Shown: positions 18,942 through 29,571 of the stretch, in pieces | Layout of the letters: each line of letters starts with the position of its first letter | How positions within the stretch are numbered: position 1 is the first letter of the stretch | Assembly (NCBI RefSeq): GCF_003315415.1 | Contig: NZ_QNSB01000001.1 | Span: 434,001 to 498,000 of the forward strand | Reading direction: 5' to 3' | Length of the DNA: 64,000 bases | Origin: Brevibacterium sanguinis | GTDB lineage: Bacteria; Actinomycetota; Actinomycetes; Actinomycetales; Brevibacteriaceae | Notes under the pieces: generated by a model | Databases searched by the model: none | Seen by the model: only the letters and a program-made list of their open reading frames with translations | Told to the model about the DNA's origin: nothing | Position numbers and translations under genes: made by a program

Positions 18942-19370
18942 ATGGCAGACCCCACTCGGGCACGGAAGATCGCTGACCAGATCAAGGTCATCGTCGCCTC
19001 GACGATCGAGCGCAAGCTCAAGGACCCGCGCCTCGGATTCGTCACCGTCACCGACGTGCGCGTCACCGGCGACCTCCAGCACGCGACGATCTTCTACACC
19101 GTCTACGGAGACGGCCAGGAGCTGGAATCGACCGGGAAGGCACTGGAGTCGGCGAAGGGCTTCATCCGCTCGGAGGTCGGCAAGGGCCTGACCATCAGGC
19201 TCACCCCGAGCATCGAGTTCATCGCCGATGCCGTTCCGGAGGCCGCCGCCCACCTCGACGACCTCCTGGCGAAGGCGGCCGCCGAGGACGCGCGGATCGC
19301 CGAGCTGAAGAAGGACGCCAGGCCCGCCGGCGACGAGGACCCGTACCGCAAGAGCGACGACGAGGCCTGA
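18942..19370 (+). CDS. rbfA: 30S ribosome-binding factor RbfA
   Basis: 142 residues. It binds the 30S subunit near helix 1 of 16S rRNA during late maturation and cold adaptation. Family landmarks are 'RARKIADQIKVIVASTIE', 'DPRLGFVTVTDVRVTGDLQHATIFYTV' and 'LRLTP'-like 'IRLTPSIEFIAD'. It ends with an acidic and basic tail typical of actinobacterial versions. ATG at 18942 sits 184 nt after infB. Confidence 0.95.
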   Translation: MADPTRARKIADQIKVIVASTIERKLKDPRLGFVTVTDVRVTGDLQHATIFYTVYGDGQELESTGKALESAKGFIRSEVGKGLTIRLTPSIEFIADAVPEAAAHLDDLLAKAAAEDARIAELKKDARPAGDEDPYRKSDDEA

Positions 19371-19391
19371 GCGACGGCCGCGTCCGACCCC

Positions 19392-19429
19392 GGTGAGGAG
19401 CGTCACCTCGGAGAGGCGATGCTCTCACC
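19392..19429 (+). terminator. Imperfect hairpin terminator after rbfA
   Basis: GGTGAGGAGCGTCACCTC pairs with the stretch ending CTCTCACC, with one bulge, one mismatch and one wobble, around a GGA loop. It starts 22 nt after the rbfA stop. Confidence 0.5.
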
Positions 19430-19481
19430 AGGGCGGTTCCCGCGCGCTCCATCTCGGGAGAGAAAATTTCTCGTAACAGTT

Positions 19482-19509
19482 TTGTTATCTTTCTCCGGTG
19501 GTCTAGACT
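19482..19509 (+). promoter_or_regulatory. Promoter of the secreted peptidase-like gene
   Basis: TTGTTA, a 16-nt spacer and TAGACT form a good sigma-70-type promoter in an unusually AT-rich patch. Copies of GTAAC lie at 19473-19478 (GTAACA) and 19517-19522 (GTAACG). The TTGTTA itself lies in an ATAACA inverted copy. Confidence 0.6.
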
Positions 19510-19555
19510 TTTCAAGGTAACGATATGATCACGAGTCTGTTAAGGGATTTCTGCA

Positions 19556-20416
19556 TTGGGTAAGCACTCCTCACCGAAGCCCGGCTTCGCAAAGCAACTG
19601 ATCCGGGATCTCGCACCCGCTTCCAAGCGCTCCGGCGGAAAGCACTCCGCTGAAACCCCCTCGACGGCGACCTCCGTGCTGGCCACGGTCAAGCAGCGTC
19701 CCGTCGTCGCCGCGATCGCCGTCCCGGCCGCCGCCACCGCCGCCGTCGTCGGGTCGACCGTCGTCATGGGACCCCCCGACACCGGCAACGTCACGACCGA
19801 GGCCGCCTCGGCGACCCAGGAGCAGCAGCAGGCCCCGTCGGCCGTCAGCCAGGAGCAGCTCGACGCCGAGCGCCAGAAGGCCGGCGAGGAGTACCTCGAA
19901 GACGTCAAGAACGATCCGAAGTACAAGAACAAGACCGAGAAGACGACGCTCAAGGTCAAGACCCCGAAGCCCGCGACGACCGCCGAGTCGGCGAAGAAGG
20001 ACTCCGGGTCGAAGGGCTCCTCGTCCGAGGCCGCCGCCGGCGGCGACACCCCGTCCGGCGTGTCGAACGAGCCGTGCAGCGTCTCGTCCTCGATCGAGTC
20101 GGGACTGCTGCCCAACGCCGTCAACGGCTACCGCGCCGTGTGCGCGAAGTTCCCCGAGGTCAAGTCCTACGGCGGACGTCGTCAGGGTTCGGGCACCTCG
20201 GACCACTACACCGGCGAGGCCGTCGACATCATGATCAGCGGCTCCACCGGCGACCGCATCGCCGACTACCTCATCAAGAACCAGAAGGCGCTCAACGTCA
20301 AGTACGTCATCTGGGAGCAGCGCATCTGGCACCCGGGCCAGGGCTGGAAGGGCATGTCCGACCGCGGTTCGGCCACCGCCAACCACTTCGATCACGTCCA
20401 CGTCTCGTTCAACTGA
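19556..20416 (+). CDS. Secreted or membrane-anchored M15-like peptidoglycan peptidase (ARB_07466-like C-terminal domain)
   Basis: 286 residues. A basic N-terminus precedes a hydrophobic segment (about 49-72). A coiled, K/E/Q-rich linker (80-160) follows, then a C-terminal domain of about 115 residues with two cysteines. The C-terminal domain has 'SDHYTGEAVDIM' and the terminal 'NHFDHVHVSF', i.e. His, Asp and His-x-His residues placed like the zinc ligands of D-Ala-D-Ala (M15) peptidases. A cell-wall hydrolase role is inferred. TTG at 19556 is supported by AAGGGA 8 nt upstream. It is an orphan among translation genes, with its own promoter. Confidence 0.75.
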   Translation: MGKHSSPKPGFAKQLIRDLAPASKRSGGKHSAETPSTATSVLATVKQRPVVAAIAVPAAATAAVVGSTVVMGPPDTGNVTTEAASATQEQQQAPSAVSQEQLDAERQKAGEEYLEDVKNDPKYKNKTEKTTLKVKTPKPATTAESAKKDSGSKGSSSEAAAGGDTPSGVSNEPCSVSSSIESGLLPNAVNGYRAVCAKFPEVKSYGGRRQGSGTSDHYTGEAVDIMISGSTGDRIADYLIKNQKALNVKYVIWEQRIWHPGQGWKGMSDRGSATANHFDHVHVSFN

Positions 20417-20429
20417 TCGCCGGGACCAC

Positions 20430-21332
20430 TTGAGCGACTCGTCCCCGCAGGGCGTCCTCGTCTGCGACAAGCCCCAGGGCATCACGTCCCACGGCGTCGT
20501 CTCCCGGATCCGGCGCTGGTTCGGCACCCGCAAGGTCGGCCACGCCGGCACCCTCGACCCCATGGCCACGGGTGTGCTCGTGCTCGGGCTCGGCCGCGGG
20601 ACGAAGCTGCTCGGCTACATCACCGGCGCCCCGAAGACCTATCTCGCGACCATCCGGCTCGGCTCCGGCACGCCCACCGACGACGCCGACTCCGCCCCCG
20701 ATGTCGTCGCCGACCCCGTTGCCCTCGCCGCAGTCACGCGTGAGGACATCGCGTCCGGCATCGCCTCGCTGACCGGGGTCATCGAGCAGGTGCCCAGCGC
20801 CGTGTCCGCGATCAAGGTCGACGGCGTCCGCTCGTACGCGCGTGTGCGCAAGGGCGAGGCGGTCGAGCTCAGGGCCCGGGAGGTCGAGGTCTCGCGCTTC
20901 GACGCCCACGACGTGCGCGTCGGGGACGGGTTCATCGACATCGACGTCGAGGTCGACTGCTCCTCGGGCACGTACATCCGGGCACTCGCCCGCGACCTCG
21001 GCGCCCGCCTCGGCGTCCATGGTCATCTCACCGCGCTGCGCCGCACCCGCGTCGGCGCCTTCGGCATCGACGACGCCGTCGTCATCCCCGCCGACCTCGA
21101 CGTCCCCGTGCCCCGGCTCATCACCCTCGCCGAGGCGGCCCGCAGCCTGTTCCCGAGCGTCGACGTCGACGCCGGACAGGCCAAGGCCCTCATGCAGGGC
21201 AGGACCGTGGGCGTCGAGGCACCCGCCGCGGGGGAGTTCGCCGTGCTCTCCGAGGGCGAGCTCATCTCCATCGCCGAGGCGCGCACGGGCGGGATCAAGT
21301 CCCTGACCGCCTTCGCCCCGCACCTCGCCTGA
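20430..21332 (+). CDS. truB: tRNA pseudouridine(55) synthase
   Basis: 300 residues. It makes pseudouridine 55 in the T-loop of tRNAs. The catalytic Asp is residue 43 in 'GHAGTLDPMATGVL'. Also present are 'VCDKPQGITSHGVV' at the N-terminus, the Tyr-containing 'GAPKTYLATIRLG', and 'SSGTYIRALARDLG'. A C-terminal PUA-like tail of about 70 residues matches actinobacterial TruB. The TTG start at 20430, 13 nt after the previous stop, has no strong ribosome-binding site, but no alternative retains the conserved N-terminus. Confidence 0.96.
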   Translation: MSDSSPQGVLVCDKPQGITSHGVVSRIRRWFGTRKVGHAGTLDPMATGVLVLGLGRGTKLLGYITGAPKTYLATIRLGSGTPTDDADSAPDVVADPVALAAVTREDIASGIASLTGVIEQVPSAVSAIKVDGVRSYARVRKGEAVELRAREVEVSRFDAHDVRVGDGFIDIDVEVDCSSGTYIRALARDLGARLGVHGHLTALRRTRVGAFGIDDAVVIPADLDVPVPRLITLAEAARSLFPSVDVDAGQAKALMQGRTVGVEAPAAGEFAVLSEGELISIAEARTGGIKSLTAFAPHLA

Positions 21333-21420
21333 GGCTCTCGCGCGACCGCGGGCACCGGGGTTCGCTCGAGCGTTCGCGCTGAGATACCCTGAGTCGGTGC
21401 ACGGAAGGAGCAAGCGTCGA

Positions 21421-22359
21421 GTGGAGATCTATCACGGCCTCAATGAGGTCCCGGGCGATACTGTCGCGACCGTTGTCACCTTGGGCAACTTCGACGGCGT
21501 CCACCGCGGGCATCAGACCGTGCTGCGGGCCGTGGCCGCGCTGGCGCAGGAGAACTCCCTGCGCTCGGTGGCGATGACCTTCGACCCCCATCCGCGCACC
21601 ATCCATGTCGCGGACGAACCCACTCTCCTCATCACGACGACCGAGCAGAAGGCCCGGCTCATCGCCGAGACGGGCATCGACGCCCTCTTCGTCCAGCACT
21701 ACGACCTCGGCTTCGCCGCCCAGTCGCCGGAGGAGTTCGTCCGCCGCTACTTCGTCGACGGGCTGCGCGCGCAGATCGTCGTCGTCGGCGAGGACGTGAG
21801 GTTCGGCCGCGACAACGAGGGATCGCTCGAGACCCTGCGCCGCCTCGGCGAGAAGCACGGTTTCACCACCGTCACGGTCGAGGAGGTCGGGCGCGGAGGT
21901 CGCTACTCGTCCTCGCGGATCCGGGAGCAGATCACCACCGGTGCCGTCGCCGAGGCGGCCGACCAGCTCGGGCGCGCCCACTTCGTGTCCGGGACCGTCG
22001 TCCACGGCGACGCCCGCGGCCGGGACCTCGGCTTCCCGACCGCCAACCTCAGCCCGCACCCGGCAGGCCTCGTTCCCGGCGACGGCGTCTACGCGGGACT
22101 GGCGACCTTCGACGAGGACGAGGGGCCGTACCCCGCGGCGATCTCGGTGGGCACGAACCCGACGTTCGACGGCGACGCCCGCCGCGTCGAGGCCTACGTG
22201 CTCGACAAGGAGTTCGGCTCGTTCGACGTCTACGGCCGGCACATGACGCTCGAGTTCGTCGCGCGGATCAGGGGACAGGTGACCTTCACCGGAATGGACG
22301 ATCTCATCGTGCAGATGCACGAGGACATCGCCGATGTGCGCGAGGTCCTCCACACCTGA
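21421..22359 (+). CDS. ribF: Bifunctional riboflavin kinase/FAD synthetase
   Basis: 312 residues. It phosphorylates riboflavin to FMN and adenylates it to FAD. The N-terminal adenylyltransferase has '[12 protein letters not shown]' and 'MTFDPHPR'; the C-terminal kinase has '[11 protein letters not shown]' and '[15 protein letters not shown]'. GTG at 21421 is chosen because GGAAGGAG lies 10 nt upstream; a GTG at 21397 would place that site inside the gene. A TACCCT hexamer at 21385-21390 may be its -10 box. The truB-ribF-rpsO order is widely conserved. Confidence 0.96.
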   Translation: MEIYHGLNEVPGDTVATVVTLGNFDGVHRGHQTVLRAVAALAQENSLRSVAMTFDPHPRTIHVADEPTLLITTTEQKARLIAETGIDALFVQHYDLGFAAQSPEEFVRRYFVDGLRAQIVVVGEDVRFGRDNEGSLETLRRLGEKHGFTTVTVEEVGRGGRYSSSRIREQITTGAVAEAADQLGRAHFVSGTVVHGDARGRDLGFPTANLSPHPAGLVPGDGVYAGLATFDEDEGPYPAAISVGTNPTFDGDARRVEAYVLDKEFGSFDVYGRHMTLEFVARIRGQVTFTGMDDLIVQMHEDIADVREVLHT

Positions 22360-22450
22360 TAAACTGGCGGCTGCCGTTTTCACCGGCCGCGGTTCGACAG
22401 GGCTGGGACAGTCAGGTTCCGGCGCCGCGCAACGACACGAAGGAGAATCC

Positions 22451-22720
22451 ATGGCTCTCGACACTGCCACGAAGCAGGAGATCATCAAGGAATACGGAAC
22501 TCATGAGGGCGACACCGGTTCTCCCGAGGTCCAGGTTGCCCTGCTCACCCGTCGGATCGTCGATCTCACCGAGCACTTCAAGGAGCACAAGCACGACCAC
22601 CACTCGCGTCGTGGTCTGCTGCTGCTCGTCGGCCAGCGCCGTCGTCTGCTCAAGTACCTCGCGAAGGTCGACATCGAGCGCTACCGCTCGCTGATCAAGC
22701 GCCTCGGCCTGCGTCGCTGA
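22451..22720 (+). CDS. rpsO: 30S ribosomal protein S15
   Basis: 89 residues, the standard length. It binds 16S rRNA helices 20-22 and contacts 23S rRNA. Conserved '[19 protein letters not shown]', '[22 protein letters not shown]' and the 'LGLRR' end are present. ATG at 22451 has AAGGAGAA 5 nt upstream. In many bacteria S15 represses its own message and rpsO is linked to pnp, as here. Confidence 0.98.
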   Translation: MALDTATKQEIIKEYGTHEGDTGSPEVQVALLTRRIVDLTEHFKEHKHDHHSRRGLLLLVGQRRRLLKYLAKVDIERYRSLIKRLGLRR

Positions 22721-22723
22721 TCA

Positions 22724-22757
22724 TCTGCGGGAGCACCGCCTCGGCGGTCCCCGCAGA
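22724..22757 (+). terminator. Terminator hairpin of rpsO
   Basis: TCTGCGGG pairs with CCCGCAGA and inner ACCGCC with GGCGGT. It begins 3 nt after the stop codon. Confidence 0.7.
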
Positions 22758-22817
22758 TCGCGACGCGCGACCAGGAGCCGCGATGTGCGGCCCCGGGTCG
22801 CGACCCGGTCCGGAACT

Positions 22818-22848
22818 CGAAGCGCCCCACAGGCTGTGGGGCGCTTCG
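22818..22848. terminator. Second, perfect 14-bp stem downstream of rpsO
   Basis: CGAAGCGCCCCACA, a 3-nt GGC loop, and the exact complement. It is probably a back-up or tandem terminator. Confidence 0.7.
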
Positions 22849-22902
22849 TGCATTCACGGGGCACGCGGCCACGGGGGACTGGTGACTGCGCGGCTCACGG
22901 TA

Positions 22903-23004
22903 GTTGAAACGGCGCGATGCACCGACTCCGGATCGAGAACCCGCCCGGAAACGATCCGAAGGCAGCCTATTGCGCGGTTTCAACCACTTCTCGGGGATCC
23001 GAGA
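22903..23004 (+). other. Structured intergenic element upstream of the pnp promoter (possible small RNA)
   Basis: This lies in the 546-nt gene-free gap between rpsO and pnp. Three nested or adjacent inverted repeats are present. Outer arms GTTGAAACGGCGCGAT (22903-22918) and ATTGCGCGGTTTCAAC (22969-22984) pair with few mismatches. A 7-bp inner stem is CGGATCG/CGATCCG (22929-22935 with 22952-22958). A TCTCGG-GGAT-CCGAGA hairpin (22989-23004) follows directly. No open frame with coding character is seen. RNA function is inference. Confidence 0.4.
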
Positions 23005-23075
23005 GGGGAATGTGCTGCGCTCATGCGCGGGCGGCGGGTGGGCGGTGTCTCACCTGTCGCGCAGGGCATCTGCGG

Positions 23076-23266
23076 TAGACTGGGGACCGGACAGCCATGC
23101 CATGGACGTTTCGGTCCTCGGTAGTGGCCTCCGGAGGATTCCTTCCGTGGGCCCCGATCGATGACCGGCTTGGATCCATGGGGTTGTCCAGGTCACTGTC
23201 CACCGGCGTGACGCGGACCGAACCCTTCACGGGTGCCCGGACGCCGGTCACGAACTAGGAGAATAC
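23076..23266 (+). promoter_or_regulatory. pnp promoter -10 and long structured 5' leader
   Basis: TAGACT (23076-23081) is a likely -10 box, giving a leader of about 180 nt before pnp. The leader can fold: TGACCGGC (23162-23169) pairs with GCCGGTCA (23243-23250), enclosing a GTCAC/GTGAC stem (23192-23212). CCTCCGGAGG lies upstream. Long pnp leaders cut by RNase III and PNPase for autoregulation are established in other bacteria; applying this here is inference. Confidence 0.5.
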
Positions 23267-25477
<2,211 letters not shown>

Positions 25478-25539
25478 TCTCCGCACATTCGCACATCGGG
25501 GAGGGCAGCCGCATCGCGCGGTCTGTCCTCCCCGGTGGT

Positions 25540-26802
25540 TTGACGGTCACCAGCGAGCACATGCCGGGCCTGGCCTCCGAGACGATCGGGATCTGGGTCG
25601 CGGCCGGTTCCCGTGACGAGTCCGCGGAGACCGCCGGGTCCACCCACTTCCTCGAGCACATGCTCTTCAAAGGCACGACGTCGAGGGACGCGAAGTCCAT
25701 CGCCGCCGCCTTCGACCGCACCGGCGGGGACTCCAACGCCATCACGGCCAAGGAGCTCACCTGCTACTACTCGCGGTGCCTCGTCACCGATCTGCCCTCG
25801 ATCACGGCTCTGCTCATCGACATGGTCTCGAACTCGCTCCTCGACGAGGCCGAGTTCGAGCGCGAGCGCGGCGTCATCATCGAGGAGCTCGCGATGTCCG
25901 CCGACGACCCGGGTGACGTCCTCTTCGACGACTTCGACGCGCTCGTCTTCGGCGACCATCCGCTCGCCCGGCCGGTCGGAGCGACGAAGGACCAGATCCT
26001 TCTCCTCGAGCATCGGACGCTGCTCGATCACTACTCGTCGACGTACGTCCCGCCCCGTCTGGTGGTCGCCGCCGCCGGCGGCGCCGCCCACGACGAGGTC
26101 GTGCGCATGGTCGAGGAGGCGATGGCTGGAGCCTGGAACGATCGCGCCGGGGACGCCGCCCTCGCCGAGGCGGTCCCCGGCCCGTCCCTCGGAGCGCCGG
26201 ACGCCCGGCTGATCCGCGAGGTGCCCACCTTCCACTCGGGGCGCTCGCACACCATCAGGGACACCGAGCAGCTCGGGATCCTGCTCGGCACCGAGGGCCT
26301 CGAGGAGGGGCATCCGGACCGGTTCGTCTACTCGGTCCTGCTCACCCTCCTCGGTGGCGGGATGTCCTCACGACTCTTCCAGAGCGTACGCGAGGAGCGC
26401 GGGCTCGCCTACGCCGTCAACTGCGTGGCCAGCCAGTTCACCGACTTCGGGACCTTCGGCGTCTACGCCGGCTGCGCCCCGGAGAACGGCCAGGCCGTCG
26501 TCGATCTGGTCCTCGAGCAGTGGGAGCGGCTCGCGCAGACACCGCCGAGCCGGAACGAGCTCGACGAGATCGTGTCCCAGCTGTCCGGGTCGATGGTGCT
26601 CGGGCTCGAGTCCTCGGCGACCCGGATGAACCGGCTCGCGCGCTCGGAGATCTTCGGGATCCCCCTCGAGGCCCCTGCCGATCTCATCGAGCGCATCAGA
26701 TCCGTCAGCGCCGAGCAGGTGAGCACCATGGCCGGCGAGCTGCTCGCCGGGCCGAAGGCGATCGCGCTCGTCGGCCCGCCCACGAGCGTCGACCTGCCCT
26801 GA
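25540..26802 (+). CDS. M16-family zinc peptidase (processing-peptidase-like)
   Basis: 420 residues from TTG 25540. The zinc motif is inverted HxxEH, HFLEH at residues 36-40, with the distal Glu about 76 residues later in 'ERGVIIEELAMS'. The C-terminal half has the M16 'GGGMSSRLFQSVREERGLAY' segment. It follows pnp directly, as the PepR-type peptidase does in other actinobacteria. The start is uncertain. Homologous proteins normally begin with a 'RSVLPGGL' strand, and here that is encoded in frame just upstream (25516-25539), with no ATG, GTG or TTG before the in-frame stop at 25453. CTG at 25474 or ATC at 25513 (8 nt after GGGGAGG) would include it. Confidence 0.88.
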   Translation: MTVTSEHMPGLASETIGIWVAAGSRDESAETAGSTHFLEHMLFKGTTSRDAKSIAAAFDRTGGDSNAITAKELTCYYSRCLVTDLPSITALLIDMVSNSLLDEAEFERERGVIIEELAMSADDPGDVLFDDFDALVFGDHPLARPVGATKDQILLLEHRTLLDHYSSTYVPPRLVVAAAGGAAHDEVVRMVEEAMAGAWNDRAGDAALAEAVPGPSLGAPDARLIREVPTFHSGRSHTIRDTEQLGILLGTEGLEEGHPDRFVYSVLLTLLGGGMSSRLFQSVREERGLAYAVNCVASQFTDFGTFGVYAGCAPENGQAVVDLVLEQWERLAQTPPSRNELDEIVSQLSGSMVLGLESSATRMNRLARSEIFGIPLEAPADLIERIRSVSAEQVSTMAGELLAGPKAIALVGPPTSVDLP

Positions 26803-26828
26803 CGGCTGCGGCCGCGCCTACAGCCGTC
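26801..26828. terminator. Bidirectional terminator overlapping two convergent stop regions
   Basis: GACGGCTG and CAGCCGTC arms enclose 12 nt. The arms overlap the TGA of the peptidase gene and extend into the last codons of the minus-strand ABC gene. Confidence 0.6.
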
Positions 26829-27561
26829 CCGAGGCGAGCACGCGGTGGAGGAACTGCTGCGTCCTCTCCTCCCTCGGATCGGTGAAGATCTGCTCGGGGA
26901 TCCCGCGCTCGAGGATCTGCCCCTGGTGGAGGAAGCAGACCTGGGAGGCGACCTCCTTGGCGAACCCCATCTCATGGGTGGCGAGCAGCATCGTCATGCC
27001 CTCGGCCGCGAGCGCGCGGACGATCTCGAGCACATCCCCGACGAGCTCGGGGTCGAGCGCGGCGGTGATCTCGTCGAGGAGGAGCGCCTGCGGCTTCATC
27101 GCCATCGCGCGGACGATCGCGACACGCTGCTGCTGACCTCCCGAGAGGCTGTCCGGATGGGCCGTCGCCTTCGCCTCCATGCCCACCCGCCTGAGCAGGT
27201 CGATGGCCTCCGCCTCGGCGGCATCCTTGGCCACCCCGCCGACGAGCATGGGCGCCAGCGTGATGTTCTCGAGCACGCTCATGTGCGGGAACAGGTTGTA
27301 GGACTGGAAGACCATGCCGACGTTGCGGCGCAGCCGGTTGACGTCGACCCCGGCCCCGGTGATCGGATCGCCGTCGAGGACGATCTCCCCGGAGTCGATC
27401 GGCTCGAGGGCGTTGATGCACTTGAGCAGGGTCGACTTCCCGGAACCCGAGGCGCCGATGAGGCACACGACCTCGTGGGCCTCGACGTCGATGCTGATCC
27501 CGCGGAGGACGGGGGTGGACCCGTAGGACTTGTGGACGTCGTCGATCTCGAGGAACGGCAT
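26818..27561 (-). CDS. Polar amino acid ABC transporter, ATP-binding subunit
   Basis: 247 residues. Walker A 'GASGSGKST' at 36-44, Q-loop 'VGMVFQSYNLFPHMSVLENI', signature 'LSGGQQQR' near 136, and Walker B 'ALLLDEITAALDPE'. The 'YNLFPH' Q-loop form and length are typical of the GlnQ/HisP polar amino acid uptake subfamily. ATG at 27561 overlaps the permease stop by one base. It is the last gene of a three-gene minus-strand importer operon (binding protein, permease, ATPase). An amino acid or amino-acid-like substrate is likely; identity is not visible. Confidence 0.93.
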   Translation of the reverse strand: MPFLEIDDVHKSYGSTPVLRGISIDVEAHEVVCLIGASGSGKSTLLKCINALEPIDSGEIVLDGDPITGAGVDVNRLRRNVGMVFQSYNLFPHMSVLENITLAPMLVGGVAKDAAEAEAIDLLRRVGMEAKATAHPDSLSGGQQQRVAIVRAMAMKPQALLLDEITAALDPELVGDVLEIVRALAAEGMTMLLATHEMGFAKEVASQVCFLHQGQILERGIPEQIFTDPREERTQQFLHRVLASGRL

Positions 27562-28655
27562 CAGAGGGCACCTGCTTTCATCTTGGCCGCGTCCCTGGCC
27601 ATGAGCCTGTCGACGAACCGGGCCTGGGGGATGGTGGCGATGATGAAGACCACCGCGACGACGAGGACGGGGGAGAGGTTGAACACCGAGGAGGAGATGA
27701 GGCGCGCCTGCATGAACGAGTCGACGACGCCCATGATGCTGATGAGAGCCGTGTCCTTCTGCAGCCCGATGAAGTCGTTGAGCAGCGGCGGGACCATCCT
27801 CCGCGTCGCCTGCGGGACGATGACCTTCCGCAGCGTCTGGCCGTAGGACAGGCCGAGCGAGCGGGCGGCCGACCACTGCGAGGGGTGGATCGACTCGAGA
27901 CCGGCGCGGTACACCTCGGCGACATAGCCGGTGTAGGTCAGGGCCAGGGCGATGATCGCGAGCATCGTCGGGCTCAGCTCGCTGACGATCGGGACCTTGG
28001 CGATGGTCAGCCCGAATCCGACGAGGTAGAGGACGATGATCGAGGGCACGGCGCGGAAGACATCGACGTAGATCGTCGCCAGCCACCGCAGCGGCCGGCC
28101 CGGGCGACCGGGCAGCATCCGCATGATCGCCACTCCGAGGCCGGCGACGAGGACGATGATCTCGGCCCCGACGGCGACCTGGACGTTGATCCAGAAGCCC
28201 TCGGCGACCTTCGACCAGGACTGGGCGATGAAGTCGGCGCGGAGGAAGGTCTTCGTCACCGCGGCGTCATTGGTCGTGACGAAGGTGAGCAGGGCTCCGA
28301 CGATGAGGAACCCGGCCGAGAAGCCCAGCGAGGTGAGCGCGTCGTCGCGCCCGCTCGCGGCGCTCGCGCGCGCCCCGCGCAGGTCCGAGGCCGCCAGGGC
28401 CCGGGCGCGTCGGGCTCCCTGGCCCACCGACCTGGCCCACGGCAGCAGCGGATACGCCATCGTCAGGCCGATGAGCCCGATGATGATCGGCATCATCGCG
28501 GTCTTCTCGCGGTTGATGAGGTAGACCTGGTGGAGCCCCGTCCAGAACACTGCGGCGGTGAGCGCCCAGACGACGATCGCGAGGATGCTCAGGCCGACGA
28601 TGCGCCGCGGCGGCGTCGGGGTGCCGGCTTTCGCCATGCGAGTCGAGAGTGACAT
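27561..28655 (-). CDS. Polar amino acid ABC transporter, permease subunit
   Basis: 364 residues. The C-terminal about 220 residues form the HisM/GlnP-type permease. The EAA loop is 'EVYRAGLESIHPSQWSAARSLGLS', followed by 'VIVPQATRRMVPPLLNDFIGLQKDTALIS'. The family normally has about 220-280 residues; the extra N-terminal 130 residues contain two or three hydrophobic helices and a basic, Ala/Arg-rich cytosolic loop (about 78-100). The gene starts 8 nt after the stop of the binding protein. A single permease implies a homodimeric channel. Confidence 0.92.
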   Translation of the reverse strand: MSLSTRMAKAGTPTPPRRIVGLSILAIVVWALTAAVFWTGLHQVYLINREKTAMMPIIIGLIGLTMAYPLLPWARSVGQGARRARALAASDLRGARASAASGRDDALTSLGFSAGFLIVGALLTFVTTNDAAVTKTFLRADFIAQSWSKVAEGFWINVQVAVGAEIIVLVAGLGVAIMRMLPGRPGRPLRWLATIYVDVFRAVPSIIVLYLVGFGLTIAKVPIVSELSPTMLAIIALALTYTGYVAEVYRAGLESIHPSQWSAARSLGLSYGQTLRKVIVPQATRRMVPPLLNDFIGLQKDTALISIMGVVDSFMQARLISSSVFNLSPVLVVAVVFIIATIPQARFVDRLMARDAAKMKAGAL

Positions 28656-28663
28656 CGGCGGAC

Positions 28664-29527
28664 TCAGAACTCGGGGATGGTGTTGGGGTCGGTGCCGAAC
28701 GCCTCGGCGAGCCAGGCCGCGGACAGGGCGTCGAAGGTGCCGTCGTCGTGCATCGCGCTGATCGCCTTGTCGAGCTCACCGCTGTTGGCCGCGCCCTGCG
28801 GGTAGATGGCCCCGTACTCCTCACCGGAGTCGTACTGCCCGACGACCTCCAGCGCGCCGCCGGACTGCTGGGCGAACCCGAGCACGATCGCCGTGTCCTG
28901 GAGAGCGGCGTCGATCTGACCCGATTGGACGGCGGTGATCATGCCCTCGGTGTCCTGGAACGTCCGCGCCTCCTGCTTCGGGGCGACCGTCTCGGGTACG
29001 AAGTCGACGGCGGTCGTCCCGACCTGGACGCCGAGCTGCCTGTCGGCGATGTTCTCGGGCGTCACCCCGCTGTCGGCCTGGGTGAGCACGCCGATCTTCG
29101 AGGAGTAGTAGGGCTCGGAGAAGTCGACGACCTTGTCGCGCTCCTCGGTGATCGAGACCTGCGCCAGCGCGATGTCGAAGTCCTTGACCTGCCCGGCGAC
29201 GAGCCCGTCGAAGCTGACGTTCTTGACCGTGACGGACTCGAGCCCGGCCCGATGGGCGATGGTCGCGGCCATGCAGTACTCGTAGCCGCCGGTGATCTCC
29301 TCCGGGGAGATGCCCTTCCACCAGGCGGGGGAGGGCAGGTTGGTGGCGACCGTCAGCGTGCCGTCGGCGACGGGGTCGAGCGTGATCGAACCGGCCTCCC
29401 CGGTGACCTCGCATTCGCCGAAGGCCGATCCCGCGTCGCCCGAGGCGTCGGCGGACCCTGACGAACAGGCTGACAGGAACAGTGCGGAGACCGCGACGAC
29501 GGCGATCATGGTGGTCGATGTGCGCAT
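28664..29527 (-). CDS. Amino acid ABC transporter substrate-binding lipoprotein
   Basis: 287 residues. The signal peptide ends in lipobox LSAC with Cys at residue 21, so it is anchored to the outer face of the membrane. The body is a family-3 periplasmic-binding fold: 'DGTLTVATNLPSPAWWKG', 'FDIALAQVSITEERDKVVDFSEPYYSSKIGVL', 'LGVQVGTTAVDFV', and the end 'DALSAAWLAEAFG'. ATG at 29527 is chosen for GGAG 9 nt upstream; a TTG two codons earlier lacks this spacing. Unusual paired Trp in the ligand lobe (SPAWWKG) may reflect a specific ligand. Confidence 0.93.
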   Translation of the reverse strand: MRTSTTMIAVVAVSALFLSACSSGSADASGDAGSAFGECEVTGEAGSITLDPVADGTLTVATNLPSPAWWKGISPEEITGGYEYCMAATIAHRAGLESVTVKNVSFDGLVAGQVKDFDIALAQVSITEERDKVVDFSEPYYSSKIGVLTQADSGVTPENIADRQLGVQVGTTAVDFVPETVAPKQEARTFQDTEGMITAVQSGQIDAALQDTAIVLGFAQQSGGALEVVGQYDSGEEYGAIYPQGAANSGELDKAISAMHDDGTFDALSAAWLAEAFGTDPNTIPEF

Positions 29528-29546
29528 TTCCAACTCCAGATTTTTT

Positions 29547-29566
29547 TGAACGGCTGTTGAGTTAAG
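29547..29566. promoter_or_regulatory. 20-bp element shared with the catabolic operon leader (candidate regulator site, copy 1)
   Basis: TGAACGGCTGTTGAGTTAAG lies 20-39 nt upstream of the binding-protein ATG, about at the expected transcription start. It matches 15 of 20 positions with 30316-30335. Confidence 0.55.
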
Positions 29567-29571
29567 ACTAA

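Noticed and set aside
19440..19555. c-di-AMP riboswitch before the cell-wall peptidase-like gene
   Set aside because: Such riboswitches control similar genes in actinobacteria, but the conserved core segments are not present in this short leader.
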